Assembly: GCF_002335445.1 (NCBI RefSeq) | Contig: NZ_BDME01000001.1 | Location: 620,001 to 684,000 of the forward strand | Reading direction: 5' to 3' | Source: Lebetimonas natsushimae | GTDB taxonomy: Bacteria; Campylobacterota; Campylobacteria; Campylobacterales; Nautiliaceae | DNA: 64,000 nt | Part shown: positions 17,211 to 24,723 of the stretch, piece after piece | Numbering within the stretch: the first letter of the stretch is position 1 | Layout of the letters: each line of letters begins with the position of its first letter | Notes under the pieces: model-generated | Seen by the model: the letters and a program-made list of their open reading frames with translations, nothing else | Told to the model about the DNA's origin: nothing | Databases searched by the model: none | Translations under genes and position numbers: made by a program

Positions 17211-18262
17211 TATATTCACATGCTCCGATAAATTTTGTTTTTAATAAAAACAGTGATAATTTTTTTGTGGAGGAAATTCCGCTTTACAGATTTGAGCATA
17301 CCGGGAACTGGCTGATGCTAAAAATCAGGAAAAAAGATTTAACTACACCACAGATGATTGATATTTTAAGTAAAAAAACAGGTATAAAAAGAAATGAAAT
17401 AGGATATGCCGGACTTAAAGACAAAGACGGTCTTACAATTCAGTGGATAAGTGTGCCTAGAATTTACAGGGATGAGATAAACAGTTTTGAAGATAAAAAA
17501 ATAAAAATATTAGAACAGGACCTTCACAGAAATAAACTTAAAATCGGTCATTTAAAGGGAAATAAGTTTTTTGTAAGGCTTAAAAAAGTATTGCCAAGCG
17601 ATGCCAAAAGAATTGAGAGGGTTTTGATTGATATAAAAAAACTTGGAATTCCTAATTTTTTCGGTTATCAGAGATTTGGAAAAGAAGATAATATACAGCA
17701 GGCAAAAGAAATAATAGAAGGAAAGAGATTTGTTAAAAACAGAAGACTTGAGAAATTTTTAATAAGCGCATATCAGTCAAAACTGTTTAATGAATGGCTG
17801 ATGGAGAGGATAAAGTTAAGTAACCTTTTTGAACTGAGTGATAAAGAACTTTTGAGTTTGGGATATGAAAAAGAACTGATTAAATTTATAAAAAAACAAA
17901 AACATCCGTTTAAATTATTACCAGGGGATGTAATGAGCCATTATCCAATGGGAAGACTTTTTTATCTTGAGAATTTTGAAGATACCGAAAGGTTTTATAA
18001 AAAAGATATTTCACCTACAGGGCTAATGCCGGGTAAAAAAGCAATGAGGGCGAGAGACAGGGCAAGGGAAATTGAAGAAAAATATGATGAACTTTTGCCG
18101 GCAAACGGAGACAGAAGAATTACCTGGATTTTCCCGGAAATTATAGATAAAAAATATATTAAAGATAAGGCGTGGTATGAATTTAGCTTTATTTTACCAA
18201 AAGGGAGTTATGCCACTGTTTTAATAGAAATTTTAAAAGGAAATATAAATGCACTTGCCTAA
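17207..18262 (+). CDS. truD: tRNA pseudouridine(13) synthase
   Basis: It makes pseudouridine at position 13 of tRNA. The 351 residues are normal. The TruD signature GYAGLKDKDGLTIQWISV contains the catalytic Asp, and the second conserved block is NFFGYQRFGKEDN. The C-terminal TRUD insertion ends in YEFSFILPKGSYATVLIEIL, the expected closing motif. It is 4-base coupled to the EI24 gene and overlaps the cation efflux gene by 14 bases. Confidence 0.95.
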   Translation: MIYSHAPINFVFNKNSDNFFVEEIPLYRFEHTGNWLMLKIRKKDLTTPQMIDILSKKTGIKRNEIGYAGLKDKDGLTIQWISVPRIYRDEINSFEDKKIKILEQDLHRNKLKIGHLKGNKFFVRLKKVLPSDAKRIERVLIDIKKLGIPNFFGYQRFGKEDNIQQAKEIIEGKRFVKNRRLEKFLISAYQSKLFNEWLMERIKLSNLFELSDKELLSLGYEKELIKFIKKQKHPFKLLPGDVMSHYPMGRLFYLENFEDTERFYKKDISPTGLMPGKKAMRARDRAREIEEKYDELLPANGDRRITWIFPEIIDKKYIKDKAWYEFSFILPKGSYATVLIEILKGNINALA

Positions 18263-19145
18263 ACTAGCTACCACAGTTGCGACTTTAACCGCTTTTACTC
18301 TTGCGGTTGCAAAAATTATAGTTGGGTTTATGAGCGGCAGCGTGGCTGTAATTGCAAGTGCCTTAGATAGTGTTTTGGATATGGTGGTCAGTATTTTTAA
18401 TAATATTGCAGTCAGAGTCAGTGAAAGCAAGCCAGATGAAAAATTTAATTACGGAAAAGGAAAAGTTGAAGCTTTAGCTGCTTTGTTTGAAGGAACAATA
18501 ATTATTTTAAGCGGACTTTTTATTATATATGAGGCGGTTAGAAAAGCAATAGAAAAAGAGACAATAACACATCTTGACGATTCAATATATGTAATGATTT
18601 TTTCTATTGTTTTAACCGGATTATTGGTAGGGTTTTTATATTACGTGGTTAAAAAGACAAACCATTTAGTTATTAAATCAGACCTTTTGCATTACAAAAC
18701 AGACTTAATTACTAATATTTCAGTTTTAATTTCCCTTTTGATTGTAAAATTTACCGGGTTTGTTTATATAGATTATATTTTATCAATTTTGATAGGCGTT
18801 TATATTATCCGTGAAGCCAGTGAGATTGTAAATGAGGGGTTTGAAATACTTTTAGATGTAGCGCTTGATTTTAAAACTGTTGAAGCTATTAAAGACATTA
18901 TCAAAAAAGAACCTCTTGTACTTGATTACCACTGTTTAAGGACAAGAAGGGCGGGGAACAGAAATTTTGTGGATGTACATTTGGTTTTAACACCCGATAT
19001 GAAATTGAAACTGGCACATACCATTATAGAAAATGTGGAAGAAAAAATCAGAAAATTAGATCCGAATAAAGTCTGGGTTATAAATATACATGCAGACCCT
19101 TATGACGATTCTTTTATAAACAAACTTCAGGAAGAATGTGAATAG
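18249..19145 (+). CDS. cation diffusion facilitator (FieF-like metal efflux)
   Basis: A 298-residue inner-membrane antiporter with six predicted helices and a cytoplasmic C-terminal domain. The transport-site residues are Asp40, Asp44 (ALDSVLD), His148 and Asp152 (HYKTD), with the same spacing as FieF Asp45/Asp49/His153/Asp157. This D-D-H-D set suggests Zn2+, Fe2+ or Cd2+ export. The C-terminal domain (HCLRTRRAGNRNFVDVHLVL) has the ferredoxin-like fold and metal-sensing His residues. It starts inside the end of truD. Confidence 0.92.
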   Translation: MHLPKLATTVATLTAFTLAVAKIIVGFMSGSVAVIASALDSVLDMVVSIFNNIAVRVSESKPDEKFNYGKGKVEALAALFEGTIIILSGLFIIYEAVRKAIEKETITHLDDSIYVMIFSIVLTGLLVGFLYYVVKKTNHLVIKSDLLHYKTDLITNISVLISLLIVKFTGFVYIDYILSILIGVYIIREASEIVNEGFEILLDVALDFKTVEAIKDIIKKEPLVLDYHCLRTRRAGNRNFVDVHLVLTPDMKLKLAHTIIENVEEKIRKLDPNKVWVINIHADPYDDSFINKLQEECE

Positions 19146-19190
19146 ATATAATTTTTTATTATAATTATTGTATTTTTGATTAATATTTCT

Positions 19191-19196
19191 TATAAT
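19191..19196 (+). promoter_or_regulatory. -10 box for the TehA-like gene
   Basis: TATAAT is 29 bases before the chosen start at 19226, in an AT-rich 80-base gap after the cation efflux gene. Confidence 0.45.
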
Positions 19197-19225
19197 TCAG
19201 CTTGATTTATTATGAGGAGGTAAGA

Positions 19226-20179
19226 ATGAGAAGTTTACAATATTTTCCTGTACAACTTTTTGCCGTTATAATGGGACTTTCAGGTCTTGCTATCGCATAT
19301 GCAAAAGCATATCATTTTTTGAATTTTCCGTATTGGCCTTATTTTACATTATTAATTCTGGACACGATAGCATTTTTTGGTATTTTTATTACTTATGTAA
19401 TTAAATGGGTAAAATATCCTGATGCAATTAATGCCGAAGTTAATCATCCTGTAAAAAGTTCTTTTATTGCAGCAATTTCAATCAGTTTTTTACTGATTTC
19501 AATTGCATATATGGATTTTGCACCGCCTATTAGTGTTACTTTTTGGTGGATTGGAGCATGGTTACATCTCTTTTTTACATTTAATGTAATTAAATTCTGG
19601 ATAAGACACCAGTTTGATGTAAAAATGATAAATCCTGCATGGTTTATTCCGATAGTGGGTAATGTGTTGGTTCCAATTGCAGGAGTTGATATTGTAAATG
19701 AGTATGTGAATTTATTCTTTTTCAGTATAGGTATTTTTTACTGGATTGTTTTATTTACAATAGTTACATACAGAATGATTTTCCACCATCCATTACCTAA
19801 AAAACTAATTCCTACATTTTTTATTCTTATAGCACCGCCTGCTGTGGGATTTATTAGTTACTTTAGAATAAGTTTTGGAAGCATTGATACATTCAGTATG
19901 ATTTTGTATTTAATTGCACTGTTTACATTCTTTTTATTGCTTTTGAAAAAAAGTCTTTATACAGAATTGCCGTTTTTTATATCTTGGTGGGCATATACTT
20001 TCCCACTTGCAGCAATTACAATTTCTACAATTTTAATATATAGCAGTTTCAGAAATTATTCAATGTATTGGTTTTCAGTAATATTGCTTGCATTAGTTAC
20101 AGTTGTAGTATTTTATGTGGCTTATAAAACATATTTGGCTGTAAAAGCACAAAAAATTTGTATACCAGAGGAGGAATAA
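19226..20179 (+). CDS. TehA/SLAC1 family membrane channel or transporter
   Basis: A 317-residue polytopic membrane protein with about ten helices. The arrangement (QLFAVIMGLSGLAIAYAKA at the start, FWWIGAWLHLFFTFNVIKFW, NPAWFIPIVGNVLVPIAG, PPAVGFISYFR) matches the tellurite-resistance TehA / C4-dicarboxylate Mae1 / SLAC1 anion-channel family. The start is ATG 19226, behind an excellent GAGGAGGT site; a longer frame to 19202 would begin inside the leader. The substrate is not deducible. It is followed after 1 base by a DUF302 gene, so the two probably work together. Confidence 0.88.
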   Translation: MRSLQYFPVQLFAVIMGLSGLAIAYAKAYHFLNFPYWPYFTLLILDTIAFFGIFITYVIKWVKYPDAINAEVNHPVKSSFIAAISISFLLISIAYMDFAPPISVTFWWIGAWLHLFFTFNVIKFWIRHQFDVKMINPAWFIPIVGNVLVPIAGVDIVNEYVNLFFFSIGIFYWIVLFTIVTYRMIFHHPLPKKLIPTFFILIAPPAVGFISYFRISFGSIDTFSMILYLIALFTFFLLLLKKSLYTELPFFISWWAYTFPLAAITISTILIYSSFRNYSMYWFSVILLALVTVVVFYVAYKTYLAVKAQKICIPEEE

Positions 20180-20180
20180 A

Positions 20181-20687
20181 ATGAATAAAAAAAGTTTATT
20201 GGGTGGATTTATAATAGGATTTGTTGTAGCGGTATTTTTAATACCTTTGTTTTTTAAAATTTCAGCTGAGAATTTATTTTTTAAACAGATAAAAAGTCCT
20301 TACAGTTTTGAAAAAACTGTTAATTTATTGGCAAATAGAATAGCCCATCAACCGGGATGGCATATAGTAACTGTAATCAATCAGGAAGAAGAAGTTAAAA
20401 AATACGGCGGTCCTGATGTAGGTAAAGTTGCAATTATTAAATTCTGTAATGCAAAGCTTTCAGGTAAAATGTTAAGTGATGATGATACAAAATTTATGGC
20501 TGTAAAAATGCCTCTTTCAATTGCAGTTTATGAAGATTCAAAAGGTCAGGTTTTTATTTCTTTAATGAACGGATATCTTTTAACAAGAATGCTTTCTCAC
20601 ACAAAAGAGGGTAAAATTATGGAAAAAGTTGTTAAAGACATAGAAAGTATTTTGTCATTCGTTCATTTCAGATATTCAATCTTCTAA
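20181..20687 (+). CDS. membrane-anchored DUF302 protein
   Basis: A 168-residue protein. One N-terminal membrane helix (LLGGFIIGFVVAVFLIPLFF) anchors a DUF302 domain (SFEKTVNLLANRIAHQPGWHIVTVINQ... VAIIKFCNAKLSGKMLSDDD.. LSIAVYEDSKGQVFISLMNG). DUF302 domains are small alpha/beta folds of uncertain function, often near sulfur or metal genes. The Cys in KFCN is conserved in many members, as I recall them. It has a strong ribosome site (GAGGAGG) and is co-transcribed with the TehA-like gene. Confidence 0.8.
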   Translation: MNKKSLLGGFIIGFVVAVFLIPLFFKISAENLFFKQIKSPYSFEKTVNLLANRIAHQPGWHIVTVINQEEEVKKYGGPDVGKVAIIKFCNAKLSGKMLSDDDTKFMAVKMPLSIAVYEDSKGQVFISLMNGYLLTRMLSHTKEGKIMEKVVKDIESILSFVHFRYSIF

Positions 20688-20693
20688 TTTTTT

Positions 20694-20723
20694 TATCGTG
20701 CTGCTTTTTAAGCAGTCACGATA
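20694..20723. other. stem-loop between convergent genes
   Basis: TATCGTG CTGCTT pairs with AAGCAG CACGATA around a TTT loop with one bulged T, a 13-pair stem just after the DUF302 stop. Seen from the plus strand the T-run (seven Ts) precedes the stem, and it is not followed by one on either strand, so this is not a canonical intrinsic terminator. It may still block or process the converging transcripts. Confidence 0.5.
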
Positions 20724-20728
20724 AACTT

Positions 20729-20787
20729 CATTTTCTTTATTGATTAATTTTCATTTTTCATTTTCAATTTTACATTATCAATTTTGG
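20729..20787 (-). repeat. A-rich repeat copy after thiS
   Basis: Read on the minus strand, the sequence after the thiS stop is AAAATTGATAATGTAAAATT followed by GAAAATGAAAAATGAAAAT. It is one of the longest intergenic copies and is oriented sense to thiS. Confidence 0.55.
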
Positions 20788-20788
20788 T

Positions 20789-21007
20789 TTACCCTCCGCC
20801 TACGAAATTAAGAGCTTCTACTTTATCACCGTTTTGCAGTTTATAATTATCCCATTCGTCTTTTTTTACTATTTTCATGTTAACAGCTACCGCCATCGTT
20901 TTATCAAGCACGTTAAGGGAGCTTAGAAGCTCGGAAATGGAACTGTTTTGTGGAATTTCTTTTTCCATTCCGTTTATTTTTATTTTTATTAATTTTCCAT
21001 TATGCAT
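20789..21007 (-). CDS. thiS: sulfur carrier protein ThiS
   Basis: A 72-residue ubiquitin-like sulfur carrier for thiazole synthesis, ending in the required Gly-Gly (FVGGG). The beta-grasp core is visible: KIKINGMEKEI, SISELLSSL, MAVAVNMKIV and LQNGDKVEALNFVGGG. The first residues (MHNGKL) come from an overlapping repeat copy, and the start at 21007 lies within it, so the exact N-terminus is uncertain. It is 13 bases downstream of glyS; the thiazole synthase gene is not in the window. Confidence 0.88.
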   Translation of the reverse strand: MHNGKLIKIKINGMEKEIPQNSSISELLSSLNVLDKTMAVAVNMKIVKKDEWDNYKLQNGDKVEALNFVGGG

Positions 21008-21023
21008 TCTTCATTCTCCATTA
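20988..21023 (-). repeat. A-rich repeat copy spanning the glyS-thiS junction
   Basis: On the minus strand the glyS stop TAA runs into TAATGGAGAATGAAGAATGC and ATAATGGAAAATTAAT. The copy covers the 13-base gap and the first codons of thiS, apparently supplying the thiS start codon. Confidence 0.55.
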
Positions 21024-22994
21024 AATAGTTATTTCCTTAATGTCTGCAATATCCAGAAATTCTTTGTAAATTGAAGCAATCAGGCTTTTTCTGTTGTTTT
21101 TAATTTTTTCATCTTCTACATTTACCATTACATTATCAAAGAATTTATCAATAAGGGGCTTAAGAGAAATTAAAAAATCAAGTTTTTTTTCTAAATCTGT
21201 ATAATTTTTTACTTTATTAAATTCATTCCATAACTCTTTTTCTTCATCTTTTTCAAAAAGAGATTCATCTACATTGATTTTATTTAAATCAAAATCTTTT
21301 ACAATGTTTGCAACCCTTTTAAAAGTAACTGAAAGGTCTTTAAAATCTTTTGAATTTACTACTTCATTTAGTAATTTTGTTTTTTTATCAATTTCAAGGA
21401 TATTACTCTCACCTGTGGCTAAGACTGCCCTGATAACAGATGGATTAACATTGTAAAATTTATAAAGTCTCTCATAAATAAATTCAAGCAGCTGATCTGT
21501 ATTTAAATTTTTATAAAGAGGTTTTATTTTTTCTAAAATCTCTTTAAAATCAAGAGGTATTTTATTTTCGAGAGAAACTTTGATTATGTGATTTGCCGCA
21601 CGTCTGAGACCGAACGGGTCTTTATTTCCTTTTGGAATTTTACCGATGCTAAAAAGTCCTGCAAGAGTGTCAAGGTTTCTTGCTATATTAAGCAGGGCTG
21701 AGGTTTTATTACTTGCAGTGTCAGTGTACTGTTCTTTTATGGCAGTTGCAATTTCTTCATCAACTCCCGCAGCTTTTGCATAATAATAACCCATAATTCC
21801 CTGAAGTTCTGTAAATTCATAAACCATTTCAGTGAGGAGGTCAGCTTTTGCCAAATTTATGGCTTTAATCAATTTTTCTTTATCTGTATTAAATTTATTA
21901 GCCAAGATTTCCGCTATTTTTTCTTCTCTTTTAACTTTATCATAAAGACTTCCTAAATTATCCATATACACTATATCTTTTAATCCCTCAATAGAAAGGC
22001 CGTTTTTTAAATCGTTTTGATAGAAAAATAAGGCATCTGATAGTCTGGCCCTTAGTACTCTTTCATTTCCGTTGATAATTTTTGAAAAATTATCTGTATA
22101 TGCATTGCTGACAACTACAAATGCATTTGTTAATTTCCCGTCTTTAAATACAGGAAAATATCTTTGATGTTCCTTCATTGAGGTTATAATAACTTCAGGA
22201 GGCAATACTAAAAATTCTTCGTCAAACTTACCAAAAAGTGCTGTTGGGTATTCTGTAATTGCGACAATTTCTTCAAGTAAATCTTTATCTATTTCAACTT
22301 TAACACCATTTTCTTTTTCTATTTTGTCAATGTCTTTTAGGATTTTTTTTCTTCTCTCATCCTGATATAAAACAACCCCTTTTTTATCAAGTTCACAAAA
22401 ATATTTTCCCGCAAAATCAATAAAAATTTTATCTTTAAAAAGCCTGTGTCCGTAAGTGAAATTGCTTGAAGTAGCGCAGTATTTATTAAAAATAACTGCT
22501 TCATCTTCAATCATTGCTAAAATCCATCTGATTGGGCGGATAAATTCCGCCTCACAGTTTCCCCATTTCATTGTTTTGCCGAAATTTAAACTTTTAAGCC
22601 ATTTTTCAATCATCTCTGGGATTAGTTCTTTTGATTCTTTTCCTTTAATTTCTTTTTTAAAATATAAAAATTCTTGGTTTCCTTTTGATTTATATTTTAC
22701 TTCATTTGGGGATATCCCGCATTTTTTTGCAAATCCCTCAATCGCCTTTGGATTTTTTTCAGCTATTGTTTTTGGCGCCCCCCAGATTTCTTCTGTTTTG
22801 TCTTCCTGTTTTGTAGGGAATTCCCTATGCCAAAGAGTTAGTCTTCTTGGCGTATAGAAAAAATCAAAATCTGTTGCTAAATCATATTCTTCTAAAATAT
22901 TCAGCCATTTTTTTTCTATATTTGGAAGTTCTTTAAGCAGTGGAATTGCAGGCAGTTCCTCAACTCCAATTTCAATAAGTAAAGGTTTAAGCAT
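21021..22994 (-). CDS. glyS: glycyl-tRNA synthetase beta subunit
   Basis: The tRNA-binding beta subunit of the bacterial alpha2beta2 glycyl-tRNA synthetase; the alpha subunit gene is not adjacent. The 657 residues are slightly below the usual 690. The N-terminus LLIEIGVEELPA is the family signature. Other motifs are FYTPRRLTLW, EIWGAPK, FIRPIRWILAM, an HD-like segment and KDPFGLRRAANHIIK. It diverges from a structured element at 23052. thiS follows 13 bases downstream. Confidence 0.96.
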   Translation of the reverse strand: MLKPLLIEIGVEELPAIPLLKELPNIEKKWLNILEEYDLATDFDFFYTPRRLTLWHREFPTKQEDKTEEIWGAPKTIAEKNPKAIEGFAKKCGISPNEVKYKSKGNQEFLYFKKEIKGKESKELIPEMIEKWLKSLNFGKTMKWGNCEAEFIRPIRWILAMIEDEAVIFNKYCATSSNFTYGHRLFKDKIFIDFAGKYFCELDKKGVVLYQDERRKKILKDIDKIEKENGVKVEIDKDLLEEIVAITEYPTALFGKFDEEFLVLPPEVIITSMKEHQRYFPVFKDGKLTNAFVVVSNAYTDNFSKIINGNERVLRARLSDALFFYQNDLKNGLSIEGLKDIVYMDNLGSLYDKVKREEKIAEILANKFNTDKEKLIKAINLAKADLLTEMVYEFTELQGIMGYYYAKAAGVDEEIATAIKEQYTDTASNKTSALLNIARNLDTLAGLFSIGKIPKGNKDPFGLRRAANHIIKVSLENKIPLDFKEILEKIKPLYKNLNTDQLLEFIYERLYKFYNVNPSVIRAVLATGESNILEIDKKTKLLNEVVNSKDFKDLSVTFKRVANIVKDFDLNKINVDESLFEKDEEKELWNEFNKVKNYTDLEKKLDFLISLKPLIDKFFDNVMVNVEDEKIKNNRKSLIASIYKEFLDIADIKEITI

Positions 22995-23031
22995 TAGTTT
23001 CCTTTTTTAGTGTAATTTTATCAAAATGTGC

Positions 23032-23037
23032 TATAAT
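23032..23037 (+). promoter_or_regulatory. -10 box in front of the structured element
   Basis: TATAAT ends 14 bases before the inverted repeat at 23052. Initiation 6-8 bases downstream would therefore give an RNA whose 5' end lies just before the outer helix. This placement suggests that the element is transcribed as RNA. Confidence 0.5.
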
Positions 23038-23051
23038 ATATAAACAAAAAA

Positions 23052-23201
23052 GACACTGACTAAATGCACTCAACAAGAGTGTAAATTTTTTAACGCTAAA
23101 TAAAAGCTAAGAAGTATTAACTCACTTTGTTCAAACAAAATTTTTTTTAAGCTTTTATTTAGTTAAAATTTGCAATTGTTTTACTTTATTTAATCAGTGT
23201 C
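23052..23201 (+). ncRNA. long imperfect-palindrome RNA, candidate 6S-like RNA
   Basis: A 150-base segment in the only sizeable gene-free gap folds almost end to end. The outer helix is GACACTGACTAAAT with ATTTAATCAGTGTC. A side hairpin CACTC-AACAA-GAGTG follows at 23067-23081. A long central arm AAATTTTTTAACGCTAAATA then pairs with TTTATTTAGTTAAAATTT, topped by the TTTGTT-CA-AACAAA hairpin. A TATAAT box sits immediately upstream. A closing stem, an asymmetric middle and an apical arm recall 6S RNA. A miniature transposable element with 14-base terminal inverted repeats is the main alternative, as is a structured leader of the downstream gene. Confidence 0.45.
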
Positions 23202-23217
23202 ATAAAAAAGAGGTTAT

Positions 23218-23625
23218 ATGAAACCGGATATTTTTGAAAAAAGAATTACAGTTTCAAAAGAAGATATAGATTTTAACGGGCATGTTAATAATCTGAAATA
23301 TCTTGAATGGATGATAAATGCAGCTATGGAGCATTCTGCAAAACTGGGATTTACCCCTGAAATTTATAAAAAAATAGGTGCGACATGGTTTGCCAAATCG
23401 CATCATATAGAGTATAAATTACCGGCATTCGAAGACGATAAATTAATAATAAAAACCTGGATTGATGAGGTTAAGAAAGTAACGTCAAAAAGAAAGTATG
23501 AAATTTATAAAAATGATAAATTAATATGTTTTGGAGAAACTGAATGGGTGTATGTGGATTATGAAACCCACAGACCTAAAAAAATATCTGATGGTGTAAT
23601 AAAAAAATATTTCAAGGGTGAATGA
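23218..23625 (+). CDS. acyl-CoA thioesterase, hotdog fold
   Basis: A 135-residue single-hotdog protein of the 4-hydroxybenzoyl-CoA thioesterase / FadM-YbgC type. The N-terminal block (ITVSKEDIDFNGHVNNLKYLEWM) carries the Asp-x-x-Gly-His-Val-x-Asn motif with the catalytic acid. The central strand (HHIEYKLPAFEDDKLIIKTW) and ending (FGETEWVYVDYETHRPKKI) are also typical. It hydrolyses some acyl-CoA; the substrate is unknown. The ribosome site is AGAGG. It follows the structured element by 16 bases and precedes the degenerate GGDEF gene by 18. Confidence 0.87.
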   Translation: MKPDIFEKRITVSKEDIDFNGHVNNLKYLEWMINAAMEHSAKLGFTPEIYKKIGATWFAKSHHIEYKLPAFEDDKLIIKTWIDEVKKVTSKRKYEIYKNDKLICFGETEWVYVDYETHRPKKISDGVIKKYFKGE

Positions 23626-23643
23626 AAATAATGAAGGTGTGTT

Positions 23644-24060
23644 ATGGATAAACTTCATGAACTTCCAAAAGAAAAATTGATAGAAATAATCAAATTATTA
23701 TACAGCAATATTATTAAAGACCCTTTTTATGATATTTATTCCAAATCTTTTTTTATTGAATATTTAAAAAATATTTTAGAGTTGTATAAAAGATATCAGA
23801 ATTTAAAAATAAATATTATTGTCTGCAGATTTGATGCAAATAAAATTAGTGAAATAAAAAGTAATTTAAGAAAAAGCGATTTATTTGCTAAATTTGATGA
23901 TGCTTTTGTAATTTTAGTTTTTCAGACAATGGAATCGGGACTTTTTAAAATTAAATCGAAATTGGAAAATATTTTAACGCAAAACTGTTATATTATTGAT
24001 GTAAACATTAAAGATACAATAAAAAACGTTATTAATAAAATTGAAGAAATTTCAAAATAA
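23644..24060 (+). CDS. small degenerate GGDEF-like protein
   Basis: A 138-residue soluble protein that I align by eye to the GGDEF domain of the nearby cyclase at 24724. DPFYDIYSKSFFIEYLKNIL matches the DxLTxLxNRxxF start, and INIIVCRFDANKISEI matches the LIMFDVDYFKKIND strand. RKSD (76-79) sits where the inhibitory RxxD site belongs, and FDDAF (84-88) replaces GGEEF. The nucleotide-gripping segment FGHDVGDKVL is deleted. It cannot be a normal diguanylate cyclase. A retained RxxD suggests a possible c-di-GMP binding role; this is inference. Confidence 0.6.
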   Translation: MDKLHELPKEKLIEIIKLLYSNIIKDPFYDIYSKSFFIEYLKNILELYKRYQNLKINIIVCRFDANKISEIKSNLRKSDLFAKFDDAFVILVFQTMESGLFKIKSKLENILTQNCYIIDVNIKDTIKNVINKIEEISK

Positions 24061-24118
24061 AAGGAGGTTATTTAAAAAAAGTATGAAAAAATTGTTATTA
24101 TTAATAGGAGGTGTGATT

Positions 24119-24604
24119 ATGTATGCTTTAACTCTCTATTCACCGGATTTTCATGAAAAAATTTCAATTGAACAGGTTTATCCCGCATGTGGAGGTGAAA
24201 ATATTTCACCTGAGCTTATATGGGAAAATGCTCCAAAAAATACAAAATCTTTTGCTATTACAATGTTTGATCCGGATGCCCCCACAGACCACGGCTGGTG
24301 GCACTGGATGGTTGTAAACATTCCTGTAAGTGTAAATAAGTTTCCAAAAGATGCCGGAAATCCTGAGAGTGAATATTTTAATTTGGGTTTTCAGACTGTA
24401 AATGATTATGGCGAAATAGGATACGGAGGACCGTGTCCCCCTCCTGGCAAACCTCACAGATATATAATTACCGTTTATGCATTGGATGTTCCTGGTTTTG
24501 AAATTGACAGAAATATCAACCCTCAGGTTTTGGCCGAAGCCATAGAATCCCACACGATTGATAAAGCTTCTATTATGGGATATTATGCAAGGGGATGGAG
24601 ATAG
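24119..24604 (+). CDS. PEBP/YbhB-YbcL family protein
   Basis: A phosphatidylethanolamine-binding-like (Raf kinase inhibitor) protein of 161 residues from ATG 24119. Motifs are CGGENISPELIWENAPKNTK, the ligand pocket FDPDAPTDHGWWHWMVVNIP, and GYGGPCPPPGKPHRYIITVYAL. The ATG at 24119 has the best ribosome site (AGGAGGT). An upstream in-frame ATG at 24083 would add MKKLLLLIGGVI, a possible short signal peptide, so periplasmic location cannot be excluded. Bacterial members have no firmly known function. Confidence 0.9.
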   Translation: MYALTLYSPDFHEKISIEQVYPACGGENISPELIWENAPKNTKSFAITMFDPDAPTDHGWWHWMVVNIPVSVNKFPKDAGNPESEYFNLGFQTVNDYGEIGYGGPCPPPGKPHRYIITVYALDVPGFEIDRNINPQVLAEAIESHTIDKASIMGYYARGWR

Positions 24605-24689
24605 TTTTTAAAAGTTATTAAAACTTCCTCATTTTTTTTCCTTTCTTTTTTTATTTTTAACTAAATATTAATTAATGTTAATTTTATGT

Positions 24690-24695
24690 TATAAT
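24690..24695 (+). promoter_or_regulatory. -10 box for the diguanylate cyclase gene
   Basis: TATAAT is 29 bases before the ATG at 24724, in an AT-rich 119-base gap. The gap also has a weak AAGTT/AACTT hairpin at 24612-24626, followed by a T-rich tract that may terminate the PEBP gene. Confidence 0.45.
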
Positions 24696-24723
24696 TTATT
24701 AATAATATTTCACAGAGGTTAAA

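Noticed and set aside
23052-23201. A tRNA or riboswitch in the gene-free gap
   Set aside because: No cloverleaf, T-loop or known aptamer core was found; the palindromic layout fits neither.
24119-24604. Certain periplasmic location of the PEBP protein
   Set aside because: A signal-like extension exists from ATG 24083, but the best ribosome site serves ATG 24119, so location is left open.
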